Source: Gammaproteobacteria bacterium (GTDB lineage: Bacteria > Pseudomonadota > Gammaproteobacteria > Nevskiales > Nevskiaceae). From it: a DNA stretch of 64,000 nucleotides. The stretch is taken from positions 1 to 64,000 of the forward strand of contig JACPFV010000013.1 in NCBI GenBank assembly GCA_016182805.1. Reading direction: 5' to 3'. The translations under genes were made by a program, and so were the position numbers. The notes under the pieces were generated by a model. It was not told the DNA's origin. It did no database searches and saw only the letters and a list, made by a program, of their open reading frames with translations. Position 1 is the stretch's first letter, and the number at the start of each line of letters is the position of its first letter. Shown one piece after another: positions 55,486 to 62,612 of the stretch.

Positions 55486-56447
55486 AGCCCGATTGGCGCC
55501 CCGGCGCCAGTCTCGAAACGCTCAAGGCGCGGGCGGAGCTGCTGGGCTCCATCCGCGCCTTTTTTCATGCCCGCGGCGTGATGGAAGTCGACACGCCGAT
55601 CCTGTCGCGCCACGCCACCGTGGACCGGCACATCGAGAGTTTCCACGTGCCGGGGGCCGGCCTCTGGCTCCACACCTCGCCGGAGTTCGCGATGAAGCGC
55701 CTGCTCGCCGCCGGCAGCGGGCCGATCTACCAGCTGTGTCACGTGTTCCGGGCCGAGGAGGCCGGCCGCTGGCACAACCCGGAGTTCCTGATGCTGGAGT
55801 GGTACCGGCCGGGCTGGGACCATCATCGGCTCATGGACGAAGTCGAGGCGCTGATGCGGGCCGTCGGCGTGGGCCGGGAGGCGGCATTCGAGCGCCTCAG
55901 CTATCGCGAGGCGTTCCGGCGCCACGCCGGCCTCGATCCGTTTTCGGCCGGCCTTGCGGAACTGCGCGAGGCTCCGGTGCGGCGCGGCTGCGCCCTGCCC
56001 GAGGGGCTGGCGGAACCGGATTTCGCGGACCGCGACCTGTGGCTGGACCTCCTGATGTCCGCCGCGGTCGGCCCGCGGCTGGGCGGCGGCACGCCCTGTT
56101 TCCTGTACGACTTTCCGGCTTCGCAGTCCGCGCTGGCGCGCGTCCGCCTGGACGACCCGCCGGTGGCCGAGCGCTTCGAGCTGTTCTGGAACGGCACCGA
56201 GCTGGCCAACGGCTTCCACGAACTGGGCGACGCCGCCGAGCAGCGACGCCGCTTCGAGGCCGACCGGGGCTGGCGCCGCGAGCGCGGCCGCGCCGTGCCG
56301 CCGTACGATGCGAATCTGATTTCCGCGCTCGGCGCCGGTTTTCCGGATTGCGCCGGCGTGGCGCTGGGCGTGGATCGGTTGCTGATGCTGCTGCGCGGCC
56401 TGCCGGACCTGGCGGCGACCTTGGCGTTCGATTCAGCGCGTGCCTAG
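55482..56447 (+). CDS. epmA: EF-P--(R)-beta-lysine ligase EpmA
   Basis: 321 aa class II LysRS paralogue lacking the anticodon domain. Motif 2 is [20 protein letters not shown] and motif 3 is [16 protein letters not shown]. It attaches beta-lysine to EF-P Lys34. Coupled to efp. Its stop TAG is within the left edge of a 60-bp palindrome. No epmC hydroxylase gene is adjacent. Confidence 0.94.
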   Translation: MKPDWRPGASLETLKARAELLGSIRAFFHARGVMEVDTPILSRHATVDRHIESFHVPGAGLWLHTSPEFAMKRLLAAGSGPIYQLCHVFRAEEAGRWHNPEFLMLEWYRPGWDHHRLMDEVEALMRAVGVGREAAFERLSYREAFRRHAGLDPFSAGLAELREAPVRRGCALPEGLAEPDFADRDLWLDLLMSAAVGPRLGGGTPCFLYDFPASQSALARVRLDDPPVAERFELFWNGTELANGFHELGDAAEQRRRFEADRGWRRERGRAVPPYDANLISALGAGFPDCAGVALGVDRLLMLLRGLPDLAATLAFDSARA

Positions 56448-56502
56448 AGCCTGTTATGTAGTTGGCAACGCAGCGACCGGCAACTACATAACAGGCTCTA
56501 GG
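56443..56502. repeat. 60-bp near-perfect palindrome between epmA and a TauE-type gene
   Basis: Arms 56443-56464 and 56481-56502 are perfect 22-bp inverted repeats (CCTAGAGCCTGTTATGTAGT onward) around a 16-base loop. CTAG occurs at both outer edges. The left edge supplies the epmA stop and the right arm the last residues and TAG stop of the convergent permease. It looks like a minimal MITE or joined IS ends. Confidence 0.75.
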
Positions 56503-57269
56503 TCCCAGGCGTAGCGCACGATCAGCGCGCCGACCACGGCCAGGAACAGCGCGCGCACGAAGCCGCTGCCTTTCTTGATCGCCAGGCGCGACCCGATCGC
56601 CGCGCCGGCGATGTTGAACACCGCCATCGGCAGCGCCACCGCGTACAGCACGTGGCTGTTGAGCGCGAAGTAGCCGATGGCGGCGAGGTTGGTAGTGACG
56701 TTGACGATCTTGGCCGAGGCCGAGGCGGCCAGAAAGCTGAAGCCGAACAGGCCGACGAAGGCGAAGATCAGGAAGCTGCCGGTCCCCGGGCCGAAGAAAC
56801 CGTCGTAGAAGCCGATGGCGCCGCCGGTGGCGAGCCCCACCCAGAACTGCTGGCCGGGGTTGAGCCGCGGCGCGTGCAGCTTGCCCAGGTCCTTTTTCCA
56901 TATCGTGTAGGCCAGCACCGCGACCAGCATCGCCAGAATCATCGGGCGCAGCAGCGCCGGGTCGAGGCTCGCCACGGTCTGGGCGCCGACGTAGCCGAAC
57001 GCCAGCGCGGCGGCGCAGGTCGGCAGGGTGGCGCGCCATTCCATCTGCACGTGGCGCATGTACTGCACGGTGGCGAAGGTCGTGCCCCAGATGCCGGCGA
57101 ACTTGTTGGTGCCGAGCAGGGTGGCGGCCGGCACCTGCGGCAGCAGCACGAACAGGGCCGGAACCTGGATCAGGCCGCCGCCGCCCACCACCGAATCGAC
57201 GAAGCCGGCGAGCAGCGCGAACGCGAGCAGCGGCAGCAGCTCCGGCGTCGGCAGGGGCGTTTCGGGCAC
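56484..57269 (-). CDS. TauE/SafE (YfcA-like) permease
   Basis: 261 aa with about eight helices. GFVDSVVGGGGLIQVPALFV and GFYDGFFGPGTGSFLIFAFV are the two Gly-rich family repeats; GTNKFAGIWGTTFATVQYM is the conserved TNK segment. GTG 57269 is the only sensible start. The last five residues (LEPVM) come from the palindrome, so the original C-terminus may differ. Substrate unknown. It is a different paralogue from the one at 38.7 kb. Confidence 0.85.
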   Translation of the reverse strand: MPETPLPTPELLPLLAFALLAGFVDSVVGGGGLIQVPALFVLLPQVPAATLLGTNKFAGIWGTTFATVQYMRHVQMEWRATLPTCAAALAFGYVGAQTVASLDPALLRPMILAMLVAVLAYTIWKKDLGKLHAPRLNPGQQFWVGLATGGAIGFYDGFFGPGTGSFLIFAFVGLFGFSFLAASASAKIVNVTTNLAAIGYFALNSHVLYAVALPMAVFNIAGAAIGSRLAIKKGSGFVRALFLAVVGALIVRYAWDLEPVM

Positions 57270-57282
57270 GGGCGCGGGGCGC

Positions 57283-57615
57283 CTACAGGAGTTTCCCGAT
57301 CACCATCGGGATGGCGTAGCGCTTGCCTCCCAGCAGCCGCGTGAGCAGCGTGCCGAGCCACTCGCGCGAGCTGGAGATGGTCTTGATCTCGACGTAATGC
57401 ATGTCGCCGTTCTGGCTCAGTTCGTAGCGCTCGATGGTGGCGACCACCGCATCGTGCTCGCCGCGCAGCAGCGCTTCGAGCATGAGGCGACCGGTCTCCG
57501 TGTCGAGCACGCAGTCGGTGACTTCGCCGTACTCGCGGAAGCGGTCGTTGAGATACGCCCGGAGCGCCAGCGACAGGGCGGCGTCCTTGACCGTGCGCGC
57601 GACGATGCCGAGCAC
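57283..57615 (-). CDS. Conserved hypothetical protein, 110 aa
   Basis: Not recognised as a named family. GTG 57615 begins MLGIVARTVKDAALSLALRA. It reads like an amphipathic helix, beta strands (VTDCVLDTETGRLMLEALLR, AVVATIERYELS) and a Lys/Arg-containing tail (LLTRLLGGKRYAIPMVIGKL). No signal peptide. It is packed between the permease (13 bp) and phoH (7 bp), implying a shared transcript. Soluble single-domain protein likely. Confidence 0.6.
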   Translation of the reverse strand: MLGIVARTVKDAALSLALRAYLNDRFREYGEVTDCVLDTETGRLMLEALLRGEHDAVVATIERYELSQNGDMHYVEIKTISSSREWLGTLLTRLLGGKRYAIPMVIGKLL

Positions 57616-57622
57616 GGGCGGC

Positions 57623-59029
57623 TTACAGGACGTCCGAGGCGTGCGCCGCCAGCCGCGAGCGTTCGCCGCGGGCCAGGGTGATGTGGCCGCCGTGCTGCCA
57701 GCCGCGGAAGCGGTCCACCACGTAGGTCAGGCCGGACGTCGTCTCGCTCAGGTAGGGCGTGTCGATCTGCGCCAGATTGCCCAGGCAGACCATCTTGGTG
57801 CCGGGGCCGCAGCGCGTGATCATCGTGCGCATCTGCTTGGAGGTCAGGTTCTGCGCCTCGTCGATGATGATGTAGCGGTTGAGGAAGGTGCGGCCGCGCA
57901 TGAAGTTGAGGCTGCGGATCTTGATGCGCTTGGCCAGCAGCTCGTTGGTCGCGGCGCGCTCCCAGTCGCCGGCCTCGCTGGTCTGGGTCAGGACCTCCAG
58001 GTTGTCCATCAGAGCGCCCATCCAGGGCGTCATTTTTTCCTCTTCGGTGCCGGGCAGGAAGCCGATGTCCTCGCCCAGCGGCACGGTGACGCGCGTCATG
58101 ATGATCTCACGGTAGCGCGGCTCGTCCAGGGTCTGCGCCAGGCCGGCCGCCAGCGTCAGCAGCGTCTTGCCGGTGCCGGCGGCGCCGAGCAGGGTCACGA
58201 AATCGATGTCCGGGTCCATCAATAGATTGAGTGCGAAATTCTGCTCCCGGTTCTTGGCGTGGATGCCCCATACCGGCGTCTTGCCGGCGCGGTAGTCGCG
58301 GGTCACCCGCAGCTCCGCCTTGCCGGCGTTCACCGACGCCACGCGCAGCTCCAGGCCGCCGGCGTCCTCGTCCGGCAGGAACAGGAACTGGTTCGGGTAC
58401 CAGTCCTTCACCAGCGGGCCGCCGATCCGGTAGCAGGCCTGCCCGGACTTGTCCTGCCAGGACTCCATGCGTTCGCCATGCGTCTGCCAGAAATCGGCCG
58501 GAAGGTTGTCGTAGCCGGTCGGCAGCAGCTCCAGGTCTTCCAGCACCTGGTCGTTGTAGTAGTCCTCGGTGTGGATGCCGACGATCGCCGCCTTGATGCG
58601 CAGGTTGATGTCCTTGGACACCAGCGTGACGCGGCGGTCGGGATGCTGCGTGCGCAGCGCCAGGACCGTTTGCAGGATGCTGTTGTCCGGCTTGTTGCCG
58701 GGCAGCACGTCGGGCAGGACCGCTTCGGACGGGCGCGTCTGGAAGTACAGCCGGCCGGACGCCGGCGTGCCGGCGCGCTCGTTCTGCTGGATGGCCGGCA
58801 GCGGCAGTCCGTGCTCGATCTGCGTGTGGTCCTTGTCGCGCATCAGGTCGTCGAGGAAGCGGCTGACCTGGCGCGCGTTGCGCGAGACTTCGGAGGTGCC
58901 CTTCTTGGCGGCGTCCAGCTCCTCCAGCACCACCATCGGGATGAACAGGTCGTGCTCCTCGAAGCGGAACAGCGACGAGGGGTCGTGCATCAGCACGTTG
59001 GTGTCGAGGACGAAGATCTTTTTCTTCAT
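57623..59029 (-). CDS. PIN-PhoH fusion ATPase (PhoH2-like)
   Basis: 468 aa. An N-terminal PIN RNase domain (KKIFVLDTNVLMHDP, with Asp and VLEELDAAKKGTSE) joins a C-terminal PhoH RNA-helicase-like ATPase: Walker A LLGAAGTGKTLL and Walker B RYIIIDEAQNLT. This architecture corresponds to PhoH2 proteins, RNA helicase/ribonucleases sometimes tied to toxin-antitoxin systems; here no antitoxin gene is adjacent. ATG 59029 begins at the PIN domain. Confidence 0.92.
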   Translation of the reverse strand: MKKKIFVLDTNVLMHDPSSLFRFEEHDLFIPMVVLEELDAAKKGTSEVSRNARQVSRFLDDLMRDKDHTQIEHGLPLPAIQQNERAGTPASGRLYFQTRPSEAVLPDVLPGNKPDNSILQTVLALRTQHPDRRVTLVSKDINLRIKAAIVGIHTEDYYNDQVLEDLELLPTGYDNLPADFWQTHGERMESWQDKSGQACYRIGGPLVKDWYPNQFLFLPDEDAGGLELRVASVNAGKAELRVTRDYRAGKTPVWGIHAKNREQNFALNLLMDPDIDFVTLLGAAGTGKTLLTLAAGLAQTLDEPRYREIIMTRVTVPLGEDIGFLPGTEEEKMTPWMGALMDNLEVLTQTSEAGDWERAATNELLAKRIKIRSLNFMRGRTFLNRYIIIDEAQNLTSKQMRTMITRCGPGTKMVCLGNLAQIDTPYLSETTSGLTYVVDRFRGWQHGGHITLARGERSRLAAHASDVL

Positions 59030-59040
59030 TGCGCCGTCTT

Positions 59041-59505
59041 TCAAAGCGCCTTGGCCGCTTCCAGCACTTCCACCGCGTGGCCCTTGACCTTCACGCCGCG
59101 CCACTCGCGGCGCAGGATGCCCTTGGCGTCGAACAGGAAGGTGCTGCGCTCCACGCCCATGTACTTCCTGCCGTACATGCTCTTTTCCTTGATGACGCCG
59201 AAGGCCTTGCAGGCGGCCTCGTCGGCGTCGGACAGCAGGGCGAACGGAAAGCCGAACTTGGCCGCGAAGTTCTCGTGCGAGCGCACGCTGTCCTTGGACA
59301 CACCCAGGATCTCGACCCCGGCCCTGGCGAACTCCGCGTGCAGGTCGCGGAAGTCCTGGCCCTCCTGCGTGCAGCCCGGCGTGTTGTCCTTGGGGTAGAA
59401 GTAGACCGCCAGCTTGCGGCCCTTGAGCGTCGGCAGGGCGATGGAATGGCCGCCGGTGGCGGGGAGCGTGATGTTGGGGATGGCGTCGCCGGGTTTCAGG
59501 CTCAT
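59041..59505 (-). CDS. bcp: Thiol peroxidase Bcp/PrxQ
   Basis: 154 aa peroxiredoxin. The peroxidatic Cys is in FYPKDNTPGCTQEGQDF. The resolving Cys normally five residues later (CxxxxC in E. coli) is replaced by Gln, so this is a one-Cys type unless Cys in DEAACKAFGV substitutes. ATG 59505 overlaps the gcvR stop (ATGA). Confidence 0.95.
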   Translation of the reverse strand: MSLKPGDAIPNITLPATGGHSIALPTLKGRKLAVYFYPKDNTPGCTQEGQDFRDLHAEFARAGVEILGVSKDSVRSHENFAAKFGFPFALLSDADEAACKAFGVIKEKSMYGRKYMGVERSTFLFDAKGILRREWRGVKVKGHAVEVLEAAKAL

Positions 59506-60056
59506 GTCTTGATCGGGTCGAGCATGCCGTCGGCGTTCAGCTCGTCGCACAGGTCCATGAACGACTCGCGCAGCGCCTGCGGGTGCTGGTTTACCGGCAC
59601 GTGCAGCACCATCTGCACGCTGACCATGCCGGCGCCGGTGTAGGTGGACTGGTACTTCTGCGTCGCGATCTCGGCCAGTTGCACGTCCTGGCTCTGGAAG
59701 AACTCGACCAGGTGCACCAGCAGGTCCTGCTGCTGCGGCGCGATCACCTCGGCCGCGTACGGGCGGAACTCGGCGTTCTGCTCGCGCGTGCCGCAGCGGG
59801 TGAACTGCACCTGCAGGTCCAGCTTCTGCGCGATGCCCGGCAGCGCCGTTTCCAGGCGGCCGAGGGCACTCCAGTTGCCCGACACCAGCAGGGCGGCGGC
59901 CACGCGGTCGCCGACCGGGGCGATGCGGCAGTCCTCCACCTCGCAGCCGCGCTCGCGGATCGCCTTGAACAGGTCCAGCGCCAGCTGCGGCCGGGGCCGC
60001 GCGAGGACGGAGACGGAGAGATAGTTTTCGACAGGGGGCATTGAATTCTTGGACAT
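59502..60056 (-). CDS. gcvR: Glycine cleavage repressor-like ACT protein GcvR
   Basis: 184 aa with two ACT domains: YLSVSVLARPRPQLALDLFK with CRIAPVGDRVAAALLVSG, then AEVIAPQQQDLLVHLVEFFQ with AGMVSVQMVLHVPVNQHP. GcvR antagonises GcvA in E. coli. There is no DNA-binding motif, as expected. Translationally coupled to bcp, divergent from dapA, the standard gammaproteobacterial order. Confidence 0.85.
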   Translation of the reverse strand: MSKNSMPPVENYLSVSVLARPRPQLALDLFKAIRERGCEVEDCRIAPVGDRVAAALLVSGNWSALGRLETALPGIAQKLDLQVQFTRCGTREQNAEFRPYAAEVIAPQQQDLLVHLVEFFQSQDVQLAEIATQKYQSTYTGAGMVSVQMVLHVPVNQHPQALRESFMDLCDELNADGMLDPIKT

Positions 60057-60174
60057 CTGCCAAGCCGCAGTTTAATGGCCTTTGCCCCGTGCGGAAACAG
60101 CGCGGCGGCCGGGGCTACGCCGGAGAAAGGCCCAAGCGTATACTTCGCCGCCTCCTTCCCCACCCGAATACCCA

Positions 60175-61056
60175 ATGATAAAGGGCAGTATCGTCGCGCT
60201 GGTCACGCCGATGCACGCCGACGGCCGCGTGGACGTCGACAGCCTGCGCAAGCTGGTGGAATGGCACGTGGCCGAGGGTACCGACGCCATCGTCGCCGTC
60301 GGCACCACCGGCGAATCGGCGACGCTGGACGTGGACGAGCACGTCGACGTGATCCACAGCGTCGTGCGCTTCGCCGCCGGGCGCGTGCCGGTGATCGCCG
60401 GCACCGGCGCCAATTCCACCTCGGAGGCGATCGAGCTGACGCGCGCGGGCAAGAAGGCCGGCGCCCAGGCCTGCCTGATGGTCACGCCGTACTACAACAA
60501 GCCGCCCCAGGAAGGGCTCTACCGGCACTACAGGAAAGTCGCGGAATCGGTCGATGTCCCGATCATTCTCTACAACGTGCCCGGCCGCACCGGCTGCGAC
60601 ATGCTGCCGGCCACGGTGCAGCGCCTGGCGCAAATCCCCAACATCGCCGGCCTCAAGGAGGCCAAGGGCGAGCTGTCGCGCATCAAGGCCCTGCTGGATC
60701 TGAAGCTGCGTCCCGACTTCGCCCTGTATTCAGGCGACGACGCCACCGCGCGCGAGTCGATCCTGATGGGCTGCCACGGCGACATCTCCGTAACCGCCAA
60801 CGTCGCCCCGCGCCCGATGCACGAGATGTGCGCCGCCGCCCTGGGCGGGGACCGCAAGCGCGCCGAGGAGGCCGACGCCCGGCTGGAGGCGCTGCATCGA
60901 ACCTTGTTCGTCGAGCCCAATCCAATCCCGGTGAAGTGGGCCTTGCAGCAGATGGGCCGCATCCCCGCGGGAATCCGCCTGCCGCTGGTGCCGCTGGACC
61001 CCGTCCACCACGAAACCGTCAGGAGCGCGCTGCGCGCCGCCGGAGCCTTGCCGTGA
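60175..61056 (+). CDS. dapA: 4-hydroxy-tetrahydrodipicolinate synthase
   Basis: 293 aa TIM barrel catalysing the first step of lysine/DAP synthesis. Schiff-base Lys is in IAGLKEAKGELSR, with Tyr in VTPYYNKPPQEGLYRHY and ILYNVPGRTGCDM, and Thr pair in AVGTTGESATLD. ATG 60175 (MIKGSIVALVTPMHADGRV) is canonical. The stop overlaps the lipoprotein start (GTGA). Confidence 0.97.
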   Translation: MIKGSIVALVTPMHADGRVDVDSLRKLVEWHVAEGTDAIVAVGTTGESATLDVDEHVDVIHSVVRFAAGRVPVIAGTGANSTSEAIELTRAGKKAGAQACLMVTPYYNKPPQEGLYRHYRKVAESVDVPIILYNVPGRTGCDMLPATVQRLAQIPNIAGLKEAKGELSRIKALLDLKLRPDFALYSGDDATARESILMGCHGDISVTANVAPRPMHEMCAAALGGDRKRAEEADARLEALHRTLFVEPNPIPVKWALQQMGRIPAGIRLPLVPLDPVHHETVRSALRAAGALP

Positions 61057-61418
61057 ACCCGACCCGTATCCTCGCCGCCGTGTTCGCGGCGGCGCTCGCA
61101 TCCGGCTGCTCGTCCACCTCCCACTGCAAGGGCGAGCAGGACTACCAAAAAGCCCAAACCGTGCCGCCGCTGGCCGGCGTCGACGGCCTGAAGCTGCCGG
61201 AGTCGCCGTCGCCGCTGCGCATCCCGCCCAAGGCCGAGAGCGAGGTCGCGTTCGGCGAGCAGTACAAGACCGACAACGGCAAGACCCGCTATCGCTGCCT
61301 CGACATCCCGCCGCGGCTGGAACTGCCCGAAGACAGCGCCGAGCCGGCGCCGAAGGCGGAGGAAAAGCCGAAGCCGGATGCCGCGGACGTCAAGCCGCCG
61401 GCCCTGCCGGGCTACTGA
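61053..61418 (+). CDS. Small lipoprotein downstream of dapA (BamC-like position)
   Basis: 121 aa from GTG 61053. The lipobox ASGC after a short hydrophobic signal predicts lipidation at Cys. The mature part, [20 protein letters not shown], echoes the unstructured N-terminal segment of BamC (NlpB), which also follows dapA in E. coli, but no helix-grip domains follow. A Lys/Pro/Glu tail ends the protein. A minimal BamC-related lipoprotein is a possibility, not established. Confidence 0.65.
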   Translation: MNPTRILAAVFAAALASGCSSTSHCKGEQDYQKAQTVPPLAGVDGLKLPESPSPLRIPPKAESEVAFGEQYKTDNGKTRYRCLDIPPRLELPEDSAEPAPKAEEKPKPDAADVKPPALPGY

Positions 61419-61426
61419 AATCCCCG

Positions 61427-61455
61427 TGCGACGGGCCGCGCATTTCGGCTAGAAT
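61427..61455 (+). promoter_or_regulatory. Probable tRNA-Ser promoter
   Basis: TAGAAT at 61450-61455 with TGCGAC 17 bases upstream and a GC-rich discriminator (GCGCGCCC), as in stringently controlled tRNA promoters. The first tRNA-Ser 5' fragment begins about 30 bases downstream; the intact tRNA begins 287 bases downstream. Confidence 0.5.
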
Positions 61456-61484
61456 GCGCGCCCTCAACCGCTTCACCCGGGTTC

Positions 61485-61499
61485 GGAGAGGTGTCCGAG
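61485..61499 (+). pseudogene. tRNA-Ser 5' fragment 1
   Basis: GGAGAGGTGTCCGAG, identical to the first 15 bases of the intact tRNA-Ser at 61742. It lies where a tRNA would be expected relative to the promoter, but the sequence then diverges. Confidence 0.7.
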
Positions 61500-61597
61500 G
61501 GCGGGGGCTGTTGGCGAGGCCAGGAAGGCCGAGCTTACAGCCAGCTTCAACCACGAGAGCGTTGAAGCATCGATTTGCTGGAGAGGTGTCCGAGTGG
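61495..61597 (+). repeat. Tandem direct repeat, copy 1, ending in tRNA-Ser 5' fragment 2
   Basis: 103 bp identical to 61657-61759, at a period of 162 bp. It contains GGCC-AGGAA-GGCC, the hairpin GCTTCAAC...GTTGAAGC (61544-61568) and, at its end (61580-61597), the first 18 bases of tRNA-Ser. The 59 bases between copies (61598-61656) hold a long hairpin, GGCGCCGC with inner CGCGAGC-ACT-GCTCGCG (61602-61638). Confidence 0.8.
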
Positions 61598-61656
61598 GTG
61601 AGGCGCCGCGCCTCGCGAGCACTGCTCGCGGCGGCGCCGAACGCCTGAGGCAGGAG

Positions 61657-61759
61657 CCGAGGGCGGGGGCTGTTGGCGAGGCCAGGAAGGCCGAGCTTAC
61701 AGCCAGCTTCAACCACGAGAGCGTTGAAGCATCGATTTGCTGGAGAGGTGTCCGAGTGG
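61657..61759 (+). repeat. Tandem direct repeat, copy 2, running into the intact tRNA-Ser
   Basis: Identical to 61495-61597. Its final 18 bases are the start of the functional tRNA-Ser (61742-61759). Confidence 0.8.
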
Positions 61760-61834
61760 TTGAAGGAGCACGCCTGGAAAGCGTGTATACGGTCACAAGC
61801 CGTATCGCGGGTTCGAATCCCGCCCTCTCCGCCA
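61742..61834 (+). tRNA. tRNA-Ser (anticodon GGA)
   Basis: 93 nt including an encoded CCA. Acceptor stem GGAGAGG pairs with CCTCTCC (61824-61830), G discriminator, long variable arm (TATACGGTCACAAGCCGTAT region) as in class II tRNAs, T-loop GTTCGAATC, anticodon GGA at 61776-61778. It reads UCC/UCU. Confidence 0.95.
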
Positions 61835-61855
61835 GTTTTGGATTTCTACAATAGA

Positions 61856-61880
61856 GCGCCTTCGGGCGCCTTTTTCTTTT
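61856..61880 (+). terminator. Terminator of tRNA-Ser
   Basis: GCGCC-TTCG-GGCGC (61856-61869) with a UUCG tetraloop, then C and a TTTTTCTTTT tract. Confidence 0.8.
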
Positions 61881-61917
61881 CCGTATCCGACCCTACTCGG
61901 TTGCCGGGTAGCTCATA

Positions 61918-61935
61918 ATATGACACTTGACATAT
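61918..61935. promoter_or_regulatory. Candidate TetR operator, overlapping the tetR promoter
   Basis: ATATGACA-CT-TGACATAT, a near-palindrome (7 of 8 arm positions) that overlaps a TTGACA -35 element (61928-61933). It starts 44 bp before the tetR ATG and shares ATATGAC with the site at 62580. Confidence 0.5.
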
Positions 61936-61961
61936 ATTGTTTGCCCTGCTAACGTGGAGTC

Positions 61962-62549
61962 ATGAGCAGGACTATCGCAGCCAAGAGTGACCGCACCCGG
62001 CGCCGCATACTGAGTGCCGCGGCCACTGCGTTTCGTGAGCATGGCGTGGATCAGGTCGGGGTTCGCGATGTAATGAAGCGCGCGGGCCTGACTCGGGGCG
62101 GGTTTTACTTTCACTTTGCCGACAAGGAAGCCTTGCTCACCGAGGCGATACGGGAGGCGGCGCAGAGCAATACTGCGAGCCACATCGGCTGGACCGAGGG
62201 CGCCCCGCAGGGGCAGAAGCTCCAGGCCTTCGTCGAGGGTTATCTCAGCGAGGACCACCGTGACCAACCGGAACTGGGGTGCGTCGTTGCTGCCTTGGGC
62301 GGTGAGATAGGCCGCGCCAACGCGAAGCAGCGCAAAGCCTTCACCGAAGGGATCGACGTCACCCTCGAGCGGATCGCGGAGTATCTGCCTGGCGCGACCA
62401 CGGCCGAGCGCCGGGCGAAGGCGGGGCTGCTGATGTCTTCCATGGCCGGCGTGTTGATGGTTTCGAGAAGCCTTTCCGATCGCAGCCGCAGCGACGCATT
62501 GCTGGCAGCCGCCCGGCAATTCTTCTCCAGAACTTTCGGCGGAGCATGA
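61962..62549 (+). CDS. TetR/AcrR-family regulator of the RND pump
   Basis: 195 aa. The N-terminal HTH reads RRRILSAAATAFREHGVDQV then MKRAGLTRGGFYFHFADKEA. The ligand-binding half (CVVAALGGEIGRANAKQRKA) resembles the TetR group that follows a Gly-Gly-Phe-Tyr-Phe recognition helix in many efflux regulators. It is followed after 63 bp by an RND adaptor gene, so repression of that operon and of itself is likely. Confidence 0.9.
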   Translation: MSRTIAAKSDRTRRRILSAAATAFREHGVDQVGVRDVMKRAGLTRGGFYFHFADKEALLTEAIREAAQSNTASHIGWTEGAPQGQKLQAFVEGYLSEDHRDQPELGCVVAALGGEIGRANAKQRKAFTEGIDVTLERIAEYLPGATTAERRAKAGLLMSSMAGVLMVSRSLSDRSRSDALLAAARQFFSRTFGGA

Positions 62550-62579
62550 CGACATGTCCCGCTTTCCTCGTGCCATAAA

Positions 62580-62597
62580 ATATGACCGTGGTCCTAT
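62580..62597. promoter_or_regulatory. Candidate TetR operator upstream of the RND operon
   Basis: ATATGACC-GT-GGTCCTAT, a near-palindrome with the same 8-2-8 layout as 61918-61935. It overlaps a TATTAT -10-like hexamer (62595-62600) just before the AAGGAG ribosome binding site. Confidence 0.5.
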
Positions 62598-62612
62598 TAT
62601 AAGGAGCGTGCT

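Noticed and set aside
61494-61760. CRISPR array at the tRNA-Ser repeats
   Set aside because: Only two 103-bp copies, each containing tRNA sequence, with one 59-bp intervening segment and no cas genes; inconsistent with CRISPR repeat-spacer structure.
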